This document shows, in pieces, positions 34,718-43,019 of a stretch of 64,000 bases of DNA; within the stretch, counting starts at the first letter, position 1, and each line of letters opens with the position of its first letter. Both the position numbers and the translations under genes were made by a program. Where the stretch lies: positions 62,001-126,000 of the forward strand of contig CAWBGI010000003.1 in NCBI GenBank assembly GCA_963788225.1, read 5' to 3'. The DNA is from Sulfotelmatobacter sp963788225 (GTDB lineage: Bacteria > Acidobacteriota > Terriglobia > Terriglobales > Acidobacteriaceae). The notes beneath the pieces are model-generated. The model worked only from the letters and a program-made list of their open reading frames with translations. It was not told where the DNA came from and did no database searches.

Positions 34718-35740
34718 ATGATGCCAGCCAAACGATCCGCGCTTAGAAACCGGATGGTGCTCACACTCATCGGGCTTGTCCTGGCGCTGCTTCTCGCTCC
34801 CGTTCCCTCCGCACTTCAATCCGACAAAGATCTTGCCCAGCAAATTTTTGACGTCATGGTTCAATTGCCAGGGAATAAGCCGGGCTATCGTCTTATCCAT
34901 GCCAAGGGAATCGTCTGCCAGGGAACATTTGCGCCCACAAAAGAAGCCGCAAAGCTTTCTCTCGCCGCCCATTTCCAGGGCAAATCAGTGCCGGTGACCG
35001 TTCGCTTCTCGGAGGCACCGCCTGACCCTTCCGTTTCTGACGTCTCTCCTGACGCCGCTCCCCGCGGAATGGCGATTCGATTTAAGCTCTCGGGCGGCAA
35101 GCAAACCGATATTGTTTCGTCTTCGCACAACGGCTTCCTCGCCGGCACAGGGGAGGATGTGCTTGCTTTTCAGAGAGCCAAGCTGGCAACGGACCGCACG
35201 AAGCCTCATCCGTGGCCCATCGAAGCATTCCTATCCACACATCCCCGCGCTTTGAAGTACGTGAAAGATCCGAAACCGGTGCCCGTCAGCTTTGCCACTG
35301 AAGCGTTTTACGGCAACACTTCGTTCCTTTTCGTCAATAAAAAGGGGCTGAAGCAGGTGGGGCGTTACCAGATTCTCCCTGTTGCCGGCCAACATTACCT
35401 GACCGATGCGGAGGCCAAAGCCAAGTCTTCCAATTTCCTCTCTGAAGAGCTCAGGACCCATCTCGCGCAGGAACCGGTGAAGTTTCGCGTGCTACTCCAA
35501 CTCCCGAGTTCCGGTGACCCCACAAACGATGCTTCGATTGTTTGGCCGGATGACCGCAAGACAGTTGAACTCGGCACGATCACCATCACTTCCGTCGTCC
35601 CCGATAGCAACGCGGCCGAAAAGGCGCTCGCATTCGATCCCACAAACCTGACGGATGGAATCGAGCTGTCCGACGACCCGTTGCCGGCTCTGCGCTCCAA
35701 GGTCATGAGGCTTTCGTGGATGCATCGCCAGGGCCAGTAG
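34718..35740 (+). CDS. Catalase-like family peroxidase, axial Tyr apparently replaced
   Basis: 340 residues with an N-terminal signal helix (VLTLIGLVLALLLAPVPSA), so periplasmic. It belongs to the short catalase-related (SrpA-type) heme family: YRLIHAKGIVCQGTF holds the distal His (61), VPVTVRFSEAPPDPSVSD and PRGMAIRFKL are conserved. At the C-terminus the family pattern R-x-x-x-Y-x-x-S, where Tyr is the proximal heme ligand, reads RSKVMRLS, giving Met330 in that place. Either the heme is bound differently or activity is lost. ATG 34718 is preferred because AAAGGA is eight bases upstream; ATG 34709 overlaps that site. Confidence 0.85.
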   Translation: MMPAKRSALRNRMVLTLIGLVLALLLAPVPSALQSDKDLAQQIFDVMVQLPGNKPGYRLIHAKGIVCQGTFAPTKEAAKLSLAAHFQGKSVPVTVRFSEAPPDPSVSDVSPDAAPRGMAIRFKLSGGKQTDIVSSSHNGFLAGTGEDVLAFQRAKLATDRTKPHPWPIEAFLSTHPRALKYVKDPKPVPVSFATEAFYGNTSFLFVNKKGLKQVGRYQILPVAGQHYLTDAEAKAKSSNFLSEELRTHLAQEPVKFRVLLQLPSSGDPTNDASIVWPDDRKTVELGTITITSVVPDSNAAEKALAFDPTNLTDGIELSDDPLPALRSKVMRLSWMHRQGQ

Positions 35741-35825
35741 GCTCTGCAGCCGGAAAGCCGAATTGAGAATCAAAACGGTGTGCTTGTAGGGAGTTCTGCA
35801 AATCTGAATTCATAAGGTAGCCTTT

Positions 35826-36878
35826 ATGCCATCCACAATGCTGGCAGTAGTCAAGCCAGAACCCGCCCCTGGCGCGGAAATCCGCGAAGTGAAGATTCCC
35901 GCCTTCGGCCGCAACGATGTCCTGGTCAAGGTAAAGGTCGCATCCATTTGCGGCACCGACCTGCACATCTACAACTGGGACCGCTGGGCGCAGAACCGCA
36001 TTCACCCTCCGCTGATTCCAGGGCACGAGTTCTGCGGCGAGGTAGCCGCGTTCGGCGACGAAGTCACCAGCGTCAAGGAGGGCGACTTCGTTTCCGCCGA
36101 GATGCACGTGGCCTGCGGCAAGTGCCTGCAGTGCCGCACCGGCGAAGCGCATATCTGCCAGAACGTCAAGATCATCGGCGTCGATGCCAACGGAGCGTTC
36201 GCCGAGTACGTGGTCATTCCCGAGTCGAACATCTGGAAACTCGATCCCGCCATCCCCCAGGAATACGCCTCGATTCTCGATCCGCTGGGCAATGCGGTTC
36301 ATACCGTGCTGGCGGGCGAGATCGCTACCAAGACGGTAGCCATCACAGGATGCGGGCCCATCGGATTGTTTGCCATTGCCGTAGCGCGGGCCGTCGGCGC
36401 GACCACCGTGTTCGCCATCGAAGTGAACGAACACCGGCGCAAAATCGCGCGTGAGATGAAAGCCGATTACGTTCTCGATCCGTCAAAAGAAAACGCCAAA
36501 GAAATCGTGATGGAAAAAACCGGCGGCCTGGGTGTAGACGTGGTCCTCGAGATGGCCGGCCATCCCGACTCGATTCGAACCGCTTTCGACATCGTGCGGC
36601 GCGGCGGAAGAATTTCACTCCTCGGCCTGACCTCAAAGCCCATCTCGCTGAACTTTTCCGAAGATATTATTTTCAAAGGCATCACGGTGCAAGGCATCAA
36701 CGGACGCCGCATGTACCAGACCTGGTATCAGATGACCGCATTACTGAAAGCCGGCAAACTCGATCTGCATCCCGTCATCACGGATCGCATCCCGATGAAG
36801 GATTTCTCTAAGGCGATGGAGCGCCTGACAACCGGAGAAGCCAGTAAAATATTGGTATATCCCAACGGCGTGCGCTGA
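35826..36878 (+). CDS. tdh: L-threonine 3-dehydrogenase
   Basis: 350 residues of the zinc MDR family. Catalytic zinc region ICGTDLHIYNWDRW and GHEFCGEV, structural zinc loop with four Cys CGKCLQCRTGEAHIC, NAD site ITGCGPIGLFAIAVARAVGA. It oxidises L-threonine to 2-amino-3-ketobutyrate, which kbl (37687) then splits with CoA to glycine and acetyl-CoA. Start ATG 35826 follows AAGGT at seven-base spacing. Length is typical. The unknown gene at 36989 lies between tdh and kbl. Confidence 0.95.
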   Translation: MPSTMLAVVKPEPAPGAEIREVKIPAFGRNDVLVKVKVASICGTDLHIYNWDRWAQNRIHPPLIPGHEFCGEVAAFGDEVTSVKEGDFVSAEMHVACGKCLQCRTGEAHICQNVKIIGVDANGAFAEYVVIPESNIWKLDPAIPQEYASILDPLGNAVHTVLAGEIATKTVAITGCGPIGLFAIAVARAVGATTVFAIEVNEHRRKIAREMKADYVLDPSKENAKEIVMEKTGGLGVDVVLEMAGHPDSIRTAFDIVRRGGRISLLGLTSKPISLNFSEDIIFKGITVQGINGRRMYQTWYQMTALLKAGKLDLHPVITDRIPMKDFSKAMERLTTGEASKILVYPNGVR

Positions 36879-36988
36879 GACTGTCGCAAGGGTTGTGTGC
36901 AAGGCCTGTGTGGAGCGGGCACTCTTGCCCGCTACTGTCTCAGCCAAGGAAGGATAAGCAGGATCACATCTCCCGCTGAAAGCGACTT

Positions 36989-37465
36989 ATGGCCCTAGAC
37001 GCATTCGTACGCTGCACCTGCATTCGCGACGGCAAAGCCAAACCGCACCCGTTTCCTGATCGCCTCACCTTCGACGAATCCGGCGAGCCCATGCTGACCG
37101 GCGATCCCACCGAAAAAGAGTGGGAAGCGCATGACCGCTGGCTCCAGCAGTCATGTGAGCACGAAGGATTCATCATCTCGTTTTTCCTGGGCAATATCAC
37201 AAAGGTAGGGAATCTGCGGAGCTTTCTGCGTCACCTGCAAGGCAAGCCGGGGCCGCGATTCCCCATTCTGCTGGAAAAGGTTTTATACAACGGCACCCAC
37301 ACCGGCGACTGGATCCCCATCAAGGATTCACCGAAGCTGCTGAAGGAAGTCAACACTGTGTTGCACTCCAGCGACATCCTGGCCGACTCCGAGAAGGAAT
37401 TCTTCACCAACATGAAACTTCTCTGCGAAGCCAGCATCCAGACGGGGAACCCGATTATGTTTTAA
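36989..37465 (+). CDS. Hypothetical protein between tdh and kbl
   Basis: 158 residues, not recognised. Features: DAFVRCTCIRDGKAKPHPFP with a C-T-C pair, LTFDESGEPMLTGDPTEKEW, then a helix/strand region (HEGFIISFFLGNITKVGNLR) and a polar C-terminus. No signal peptide or membrane segment, so cytosolic. The ATG at 36989 lacks a strong Shine-Dalgarno (AAGCGACTT upstream). Position between the two enzymes of threonine breakdown suggests a linked role, but the 100-220 bp gaps and intervening repeats mean co-transcription is uncertain. Confidence 0.75.
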   Translation: MALDAFVRCTCIRDGKAKPHPFPDRLTFDESGEPMLTGDPTEKEWEAHDRWLQQSCEHEGFIISFFLGNITKVGNLRSFLRHLQGKPGPRFPILLEKVLYNGTHTGDWIPIKDSPKLLKEVNTVLHSSDILADSEKEFFTNMKLLCEASIQTGNPIMF

Positions 37466-37472
37466 CGAACTT

Positions 37473-37673
37473 CTTTGCCACGGATTCACACGGATCAACA
37501 CGGATTAATTAGCAAGATGGAATTCAGCGTCTTTTGAGAATATTAGAGCACTCTGGACGATTGGGAGTGGTTCGGAAAAGACGAGGATAGACCGAGTTGG
37601 TATACGGGGCGCACATGGGGACGTCAGTTCGATACGCTCTATCCGTGTTGATCCGTGCAAATCCGTGGCAAAG
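37473..37673. repeat. Inverted-repeat element ('ccacggatt' family)
   Basis: A ~33-base left arm (37473-37505, TTTGCCACGGATT then two further CACGGAT units) is matched, with about two mismatches, by the reverse complement of 37641-37673. The 135 bp between the arms contains no gene. The arrangement resembles a small non-autonomous element. Single arms of the same family occur at 41035-41066, 54793-54820 and 59821-59850. Confidence 0.82.
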
Positions 37674-37686
37674 ATCTTGAGGTTCT

Positions 37687-38901
37687 ATGACCCCTGCAAC
37701 CCGCACGAACCCGCTCTCCTATCTCACCACGCAGCTCAACGAACTCAAAGCCAAAGGCACGCACTTCAAGCTGCGCGTGCTTGAGGACGAGCAGGCCCCC
37801 GTCTGCACGTTCGACGGCAAGAAAGTCATCAACCTCGCGTCGAACAATTACCTTGGGCTGACCACGCATCCCAAGCTGCGCGAGGCGGCTCTCGAAGCCA
37901 CGCGCAAGTACGGCGTGGGCTCGGGCGCGGTGCGCACCATTGCCGGCACTATGAAGATCCACATGGAACTGGAGGAAAAGATCGCGCTCTTCAAGAACGT
38001 CGAGGCCTGCGTAGTCTTCCAGTCCGGCTTCGCGGCGAATGCGGGCACTGTCTCGGCCGTGCTGGGCAAAGACGATTTCATAATCTCCGACGCGCTCAAC
38101 CACGCCTCGATCATCGACGGAGCGCGCCTGTCGAAAGCGCAGATTCTGGTCTTCCGCCACAAAGACGTCGCGCACGCGGAAGAGCAACTGGCCAGCATAA
38201 AAGACCAGGCCGGCAAAAAGCTGCTGATCACCGACGGTGTCTTCTCCATGGATGGCGACATCGGCCCGCTCCCCGGCCTCTGCGACATTGCCGAAAAATA
38301 TGGCGCAATTATGATGGTCGACGACGCCCACGCCTCCGGAGTGCTGGGTCGCAACGGCCGCGGCACCATCGATCACTTCGGGATGCACGGCCGCGTAGAT
38401 ATTCAGGTCGGAACCTTGTCGAAAGCCATCGGCGCGCTAGGCGGCTACGTCTGCGGCTCGCACGATCTCATCGATTTCCTCTATCACCGCGCGCGACCGT
38501 TCTTATTTTCGACCTCGCATCCGCCGTCGGTAGCGGCAACCTGCATCGCCGCTTTCGATGTTCTGGAAAACGAACCCGAGCGAATGGAGAAGCTCTGGGA
38601 AAACACCCGCTTCTGGAAAAAAGAACTTGGGGCTCTGGGCTTCGACATCGGCGGCCGCGCCACTCCGGCCAGCGAGACTCCGATCACCCCGATCATCATC
38701 GGCGACGGCAAGCTCACCATGGACTTCTCCCGCGAGCTTTTCAAAGAAGGAGTCCTAGGCACCGGCATCGCCTTCCCCACAGTCCCCGAAGGCAAAGCCC
38801 GCGTCCGCACCATCATGACCGCCACGCACACCAAGGAAGAGTTGCAGCAGGCGCTGGAAGTGCTGGGAAGAGTGGGGAAGAGGATGGGGATTGTGTCGTA
38901 A
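37687..38901 (+). CDS. kbl: 2-amino-3-ketobutyrate CoA ligase (glycine C-acetyltransferase)
   Basis: 404 residues of the alpha-oxoamine synthase (PLP fold type I) family: INLASNNYLGLTTHPKLREA, GSGAVRTIAGTMKIHMELEE, VDDAHASGVLGRNGRGTIDH and the PLP Lys in VGTLSKAIGALGGYVCGS. It converts 2-amino-3-ketobutyrate and CoA to glycine and acetyl-CoA in the cytosol, completing the Tdh pathway. ATG 37687 is 14 bp after an inverted-repeat arm. Slightly longer N-terminus than usual. It ends 3 bp from the convergent antitoxin gene. Confidence 0.95.
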   Translation: MTPATRTNPLSYLTTQLNELKAKGTHFKLRVLEDEQAPVCTFDGKKVINLASNNYLGLTTHPKLREAALEATRKYGVGSGAVRTIAGTMKIHMELEEKIALFKNVEACVVFQSGFAANAGTVSAVLGKDDFIISDALNHASIIDGARLSKAQILVFRHKDVAHAEEQLASIKDQAGKKLLITDGVFSMDGDIGPLPGLCDIAEKYGAIMMVDDAHASGVLGRNGRGTIDHFGMHGRVDIQVGTLSKAIGALGGYVCGSHDLIDFLYHRARPFLFSTSHPPSVAATCIAAFDVLENEPERMEKLWENTRFWKKELGALGFDIGGRATPASETPITPIIIGDGKLTMDFSRELFKEGVLGTGIAFPTVPEGKARVRTIMTATHTKEELQQALEVLGRVGKRMGIVS

Positions 38902-38904
38902 TTC

Positions 38905-39234
38905 TTATCGTGCAGCCGCGGCCAACTCTCGCCGAACCACCTGTTTGTTGGTTTGGGGAAACCGGGCTTTGGCTTCAATCCCCAGCCGGCCAGCGTAATA
39001 GAGCAATTTGTCCACACTTTTGTTAGCAATTTTCCCATTAAGCAGCTCGCTTACACGTGGCTGCGGCTCCGCCAGGATGACCTGCAATTGCCTTTGCGAA
39101 TACTTTCGCGCGTGCCTCAAGATGGCCTGGTACAAGTCCGCCTTGAATTTCAAGATCGTGGCCTGCTCGGGCGAAAATCCCAGGTCATCGAGCACATTGC
39201 CCCGCGTCACGTGAGTTGGCTTACTGCGCGCCAT
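38905..39234 (-). CDS. XRE/HigA-type antitoxin
   Basis: 109 residues with a helix-turn-helix of the XRE type: DLYQAILRHARKYSQRQLQV, ILAEPQPRVSELLNGKIANK, then SVDKLLYYAGRLGIEAKARF. It resembles the HigA2-like antitoxin that follows Gp49-type toxins and should bind both toxin and promoter DNA. It overlaps the toxin gene by 14 bp, toxin first, the order typical of higBA. Its last codon is 3 bp from the convergent kbl gene. Confidence 0.85.
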   Translation of the reverse strand: MARSKPTHVTRGNVLDDLGFSPEQATILKFKADLYQAILRHARKYSQRQLQVILAEPQPRVSELLNGKIANKSVDKLLYYAGRLGIEAKARFPQTNKQVVRRELAAAAR

Positions 39235-39592
39235 GCTTCCTCTCTTGGATCATCCTAGCCCGGACTGCTTTGAGCCGCTGCCGCGCCGTATTGATTTCCC
39301 TCATCGGTGTCTCGCGGCTCCTCTTTTCAAAACAGTGCAGCACATGGATTACGCCGCGCACTCTCGACAAGTAAATCACGCGATACCATGACCGCTCATC
39401 CTGATCCCGCAGTTCGAAAACTCCGGGACCGACGGAATTCATCGGTCGGTAGTCCATTGGCTGCTGCCCTTGTTGCAACAGGCGCAAGTCAAATCCCAAG
39501 TTGTACTTCGCCGTATCTGGAAACGACCTGATCACTTCCTTGGAATCGCCTTCCCAAGCAATTACCGCATCCTTGGGAACGCTGCCGTCCAT
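39221..39592 (-). CDS. HigB/RelE-superfamily (phage Gp49-like) toxin
   Basis: 123 residues of the Gp49-like/RelE toxin family: IAWEGDSKEVIRSFPDTAKY, LGFDLRLLQQGQQPMDYRPM, GPGVFELRDQDERSWYRVIY, VIHVLHCFEKRSRETPMREI. These toxins cut mRNA on the ribosome. A candidate -10 with palindromic operator sits 44-49 bases upstream of the ATG. The pair lies directly behind pyrC on the same strand, with the promoter almost overlapping the pyrC stop. Chromosomal Gp49-type pairs are often mobile. Confidence 0.87.
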   Translation of the reverse strand: MDGSVPKDAVIAWEGDSKEVIRSFPDTAKYNLGFDLRLLQQGQQPMDYRPMNSVGPGVFELRDQDERSWYRVIYLSRVRGVIHVLHCFEKRSRETPMREINTARQRLKAVRARMIQERKHGAQ

Positions 39593-39627
39593 AATTCACC
39601 AAGGCAGTATAGCACTTGTTGAGATAG

Positions 39628-39647
39628 AAATATACATTATAGTGTAT
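39628..39647 (-). promoter_or_regulatory. Candidate TA promoter/operator
   Basis: On the minus strand ATACACTATAATGTATA contains a perfect TATAAT (39641 down to 39636) inside a near-palindrome (ATACAC/GTGTAT on the two sides). It is just before the toxin ATG at 39592 and a few bases past the pyrC stop. No clear -35 was found. Such an operator is expected for an autoregulated antitoxin. Confidence 0.5.
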
Positions 39648-39657
39648 GGAATGTGCC

Positions 39658-40977
39658 TCAGTCCGCGCGGTACACCACCCTCCCGCCCACAATCGTCGCC
39701 ACAACCCTCCCCGTAAACTGCCAGCCATCAAACGGAGTATTCCGCGACAGCGACCTCGACTTGGCGGCTTCGAACGTCCAGCGCTTCTTAGCGTCGAAGA
39801 TGGTCACATCGCCGAAGTTGCCACGTTGCAATGATCCGCGCCCGCGAAGATCGAAGACGCGCGCCGGGCCTGCGGTGAAGAGTTCCACGATGCGCATCAG
39901 AGAAATCTTGTGCTGGCGATGAAGCTTCGTAATGGCCAGCCCGAGAGCAGTTTCGAGTCCCGTGATACCGAAGGCAGCGTGCTCGAACTCGACCTGTTTT
40001 TCGTGCGAAGCATGCGGGGCGTGGTCCGTGGCGATGGCGTCGACGGTACCATCGGCGAGCGCGACTAGAATGGCTTCGCGGTCCGTCGCCGAGCGCAGTG
40101 GCGGGTTCATCTTGAAATTCGTGTTGTACTCGCCGACGTCCTCGTCAAGCAAAGTGAAGTGGTGCGGCGTGACTTCGCAAGTAATGCGGGCCTTCGCGCG
40201 CTTGCCGCGGCGCACCGCCTTGAGCGCATCGGAAGTAGAAAGGTGCGCCACATGCAGCCGTGATTCCCGTATCTGCTGCGCGAGAGTCACGTCGCGGTCC
40301 ACGATGTTAGCTTCCGCAGCAGCGGGCATGCCTCGCAGACCGAGACGGAAACTCGTTGATCCCTCGTGCATCGAGCAGTGCTCCGTAAGCCGCGTATCTT
40401 CGGCGTGCTGCACCACCGGCAGGTTCAGTTCGGCCCCGAGCCGCAGAGCCGCGCGCATCACCTCGTCGTCGAGAATCGGCTTGCCGTCATCGGTAACAGC
40501 GACAGCTCCAACGCGCTGCAGCGCCGCAAAATCAGTAAGCGCCGCCCCCCGCGAGCTGCGCGTAGCAGCCGCAATGGGGAAGACGTTGACTACCGCGCCG
40601 CGTTCAGGATGCCGCAACCACGCGACCCACTCATCTGTATCTACGACCGGCAATGTGTTCGGCATCGTGCAAACCGAAGTGAAACCTCCGGCAGCAGCGG
40701 CGGCTGTACCCGAGGCAACAGTCTCTTTGTAACTCTGCCCCGGCTCGCGCAAATGAACGTGCAGATCGATGAATCCCGGCGCAACGATCAGCCCGCGCGC
40801 ATCGAATTTTTCATCGGCGCCGCCGCGCACCTTGTTCGGTAGTGCAACTTCGGCAACGCGGCCATCGCGCAAAAGAACGTCCATGGGCGCGTTGATCTTC
40901 GCCGCCGGGTCGATCACATGACCGCCCTTGATCAGCAAGCTTGCGCTCTCGCGTCGATGGCTTTTAGCACTCAGCAT
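39658..40977 (-). CDS. pyrC: Dihydroorotase
   Basis: 439 residues of the type I dihydroorotase family. Metal motif FIDLHVHLREPGQSYKETV, further His in VVQHAEDTRLTEH and VTPHHFTLLDEDVGEYN, and ATDHAPHASHEKQVEFEHA with the catalytic Asp. It closes N-carbamoyl-L-aspartate to dihydroorotate in pyrimidine synthesis; type I enzymes work with PyrB, which is upstream on the same strand. The ATG at 40977 lies inside a short tandem repeat (ATGCTGAGTGCT units), so an alternative TTG about 13 codons downstream (before LLIKGGHVIDP) may be the true start. Confidence 0.93.
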   Translation of the reverse strand: MLSAKSHRRESASLLIKGGHVIDPAAKINAPMDVLLRDGRVAEVALPNKVRGGADEKFDARGLIVAPGFIDLHVHLREPGQSYKETVASGTAAAAAGGFTSVCTMPNTLPVVDTDEWVAWLRHPERGAVVNVFPIAAATRSSRGAALTDFAALQRVGAVAVTDDGKPILDDEVMRAALRLGAELNLPVVQHAEDTRLTEHCSMHEGSTSFRLGLRGMPAAAEANIVDRDVTLAQQIRESRLHVAHLSTSDALKAVRRGKRAKARITCEVTPHHFTLLDEDVGEYNTNFKMNPPLRSATDREAILVALADGTVDAIATDHAPHASHEKQVEFEHAAFGITGLETALGLAITKLHRQHKISLMRIVELFTAGPARVFDLRGRGSLQRGNFGDVTIFDAKKRWTFEAAKSRSLSRNTPFDGWQFTGRVVATIVGGRVVYRAD

Positions 40978-40998
40978 TCAGCACTCAGCATTCGGCAC
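40968..40998. repeat. Short tandem repeat overlapping the pyrC start
   Basis: Imperfect units of the type AGCACTCAGCATTC repeat two to three times across the annotated pyrC ATG. The repeat supplies both that ATG and another upstream. Confidence 0.75.
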
Positions 40999-41034
40999 TT
41001 GCGGCCTGTCGCTTTGACCCCAAGCTCCCGTTTA

Positions 41035-41066
41035 AAATCCGTGTAAATCCGCGCAAATCCGTGGCT
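41035..41066. repeat. Single arm of the 'ccacggatt' repeat family
   Basis: Minus-strand reading GAGCCACGGATTTGCGCGG followed by ATTTACACGGATT matches the arms at 37473 and 37641. It fills the gap between pyrB and pyrC and touches the pyrB stop. Confidence 0.75.
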
Positions 41067-42004
41067 CATTTCGCTTTCCCCAAAGCCCGCGCCAGAATCG
41101 CCATGCGCGTAGGCACCCCATTGTGAATCTCATCGACGATCACCGACTGCGGACCGTCAGCCACGTCAGACGTCAGCTCCAACCCGCGAATAATCGGCCC
41201 GGGATGCATCACGATGGCGTCGCGCCGCGCCAGCTTCAGCCGCGCCGCCGTCATCTGGTAGCGCGTGATGTAATCCTGCAATCGAATCTTCTGCCCCGCA
41301 AGGCGTTCCTTTTGCAGGCGCAACAGCATGATCACATCCGTCCCGCGCAACGCCTCTTCAATGTGCCGCGTCACGCGCAGGCCGGGGACAAGCGTCGCAG
41401 CAACGTCGGGCACGAACTCCGGCGGACCACACATCGTGATCTTCACTCCGAACCTGCTCAGCAGATGGCAGTTGGAGCGAGTGACGCGGCTATGGAAGAT
41501 ATCGCCGATAATCGCGACCTGCAAACCCTTGAACGATTTCTTGTGCTTCAGGATGGTAAAGCCATCGAGCAAGGCCTGTGACGGATGCTCGTGCATGCCG
41601 TCCCCGGCATTGATGACGGGAATGTCGAGATGCGCCGCCATCAGGTGAGGCGCCCCCGCACACGGATGCCGAATCACAATGGCGTCCGCTCCCACCGCGC
41701 GCAGCGTGTAGCCAGTGTCGAGCAAAGATTCGCCCTTCTCGATGCTCGATCCCGAAGACTGCACCAGCGTAGTGATTGCGCCCAGCGACTTGGCGGCGAT
41801 CTCGAACGACGAGCGCGTGCGCGTGGAGGCTTCGTAAAACAGCAGCACAATGCGCTTGTTGCGCAACAGAGGACGCGCCCGGGCAGGATTCATCCGCCGG
41901 GCCAGCTTGAGCAGGCCCAGGATCTCCTTGTCCTCCATCTGCTCGATGCCGAGAAGCGACCCGCGCGCCGGTTTGTTCGCCTGAGAATTCAAACGCTGCA
42001 TCAT
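41066..42004 (-). CDS. pyrB: Aspartate carbamoyltransferase catalytic subunit
   Basis: 312 residues. Carbamoyl-phosphate motif FYEASTRTRSSFEIAAKSLG, HPSQALLDGF, DIFHSRVTRSNCHLLSRFG, and the closing VMHPGPIIRGLELTSDVADG. It condenses aspartate and carbamoyl phosphate to N-carbamoyl-aspartate, the substrate of PyrC. The start at ATG 42004 (a double ATG) fits family length; the upstream open frame to 42577 overlaps the zinc-ribbon gene and has no family similarity. The ribosome site is weak. Downstream pyrC is 88 bp away across a repeat arm. No pyrI was found. Confidence 0.94.
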   Translation of the reverse strand: MMQRLNSQANKPARGSLLGIEQMEDKEILGLLKLARRMNPARARPLLRNKRIVLLFYEASTRTRSSFEIAAKSLGAITTLVQSSGSSIEKGESLLDTGYTLRAVGADAIVIRHPCAGAPHLMAAHLDIPVINAGDGMHEHPSQALLDGFTILKHKKSFKGLQVAIIGDIFHSRVTRSNCHLLSRFGVKITMCGPPEFVPDVAATLVPGLRVTRHIEEALRGTDVIMLLRLQKERLAGQKIRLQDYITRYQMTAARLKLARRDAIVMHPGPIIRGLELTSDVADGPQSVIVDEIHNGVPTRMAILARALGKAK

Positions 42005-42105
42005 ACGCGGCCAGCGCGGCCCGCGGCAAGGCCAGTTCCTCACAGGGGCACCCACGTCAGGATGCGGGGTCGGCTGCTTCGGCTGTGGCCGAGGAAGACA
42101 ACCTC

Positions 42106-42804
42106 TTACCGCCGGTTGCGGCGCCCAAGGACAGCGCCAGTCAAGGCCCCGGCCAGACTGCTTGCGGCGATTGAAAATAAGAGCAGTACCACCAGGAAAA
42201 GGATCAACATCGCGGCGAAACCTTCGGGCGTCTTCATGCGGTCGAAGACGGCCTGCACTTGCGGATCCGCCGAGCGCGCAGCGGCCTGCTGCAGAGCTTC
42301 GAGCATCTTCTGCCGAATTTGCCCGCCCGTGTGAAACAAAGCTGCGGCCAGGGCTTCCAGGATCACCGCGATACCGAAGAAAAGAAGGCCGCTCAAAGCG
42401 CCGATTTGCGCTCCGGAACGTGCATTGACGTTCCCGACCGCGCTCCGTCGATGGTACAGAGTGACCGCCAAAAATCCAGCTCCCAGCCCGGCCAGCAATG
42501 GGACCATCAGGCCAAAAGCCATCACCAGAGCCGAGATGAAGGCGGCAATCGCACAGGCGCGAAGCGCCCGCGGCCATTCGATCCCTCCGGGAAGCGCGGT
42601 TCCACTCATAGGCGGTGAAACGATTGGCGGGTTCAAACTCAAAACCGAAGGGTCATTTACCGATACCTCGGACGAGACATTGCCCGCGGCCGGCGACACC
42701 GCAGGCTCGGGCATCGCCACGCGAATCTGCGGGGCGCCGCACTGCGGGCAAAAGGGCTTGCCTTCTTCAATGCTTTGCCCGCACTTGTAGCAGGGGTTCT
42801 CCAT
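42106..42804 (-). CDS. Zinc-ribbon membrane protein
   Basis: 232 residues: an N-terminal zinc ribbon with two CxxC pairs (NPCYKCGQSIEEGKPFCPQCG), a ~60-residue Pro/Ser/Val-rich linker, then four membrane helices (ACAIAAFISALVMAFGLMVP, LLAGLGAGFLAVTLYHRR, GALSGLLFFGIAVILEALAA, MLILFLVVLLLFSIAASSLA). Function unknown; similar zinc-ribbon/DUF4199-like proteins are common in Acidobacteriota. Upstream of pyrB by 101 bp on the same strand, perhaps the first gene of a pyrBC transcript. ATG is the first codon after the frame opens near 42804. Confidence 0.78.
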   Translation of the reverse strand: MENPCYKCGQSIEEGKPFCPQCGAPQIRVAMPEPAVSPAAGNVSSEVSVNDPSVLSLNPPIVSPPMSGTALPGGIEWPRALRACAIAAFISALVMAFGLMVPLLAGLGAGFLAVTLYHRRSAVGNVNARSGAQIGALSGLLFFGIAVILEALAAALFHTGGQIRQKMLEALQQAAARSADPQVQAVFDRMKTPEGFAAMLILFLVVLLLFSIAASSLAGALTGAVLGRRNRR

Positions 42805-43019
42805 CTGGAAATAACAGCAGGACTAGCCTGAAGGTAGCGCACGATGCGCGGCAGGCGCAAGCTCGCGGGGCGCCGTCCTCGCGATAGCCGGAAAGCGCCG
42901 GCGCTCCCTGCTTCCTCCCGTTCCGATCACAAATAATCTCATTCCGGCAAGCCATTTCCGTCGTTCCAGCAACTAACATTCGTACGTTAATTTCCGCGAT
43001 CAAAAAGTGAGGTAGAGAG

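Noticed and set aside
42005..42577. Long N-terminal extension of pyrB
   Set aside because: It overlaps the zinc-ribbon gene in another frame and lacks any conserved motif; PyrB length is normal from 42004.
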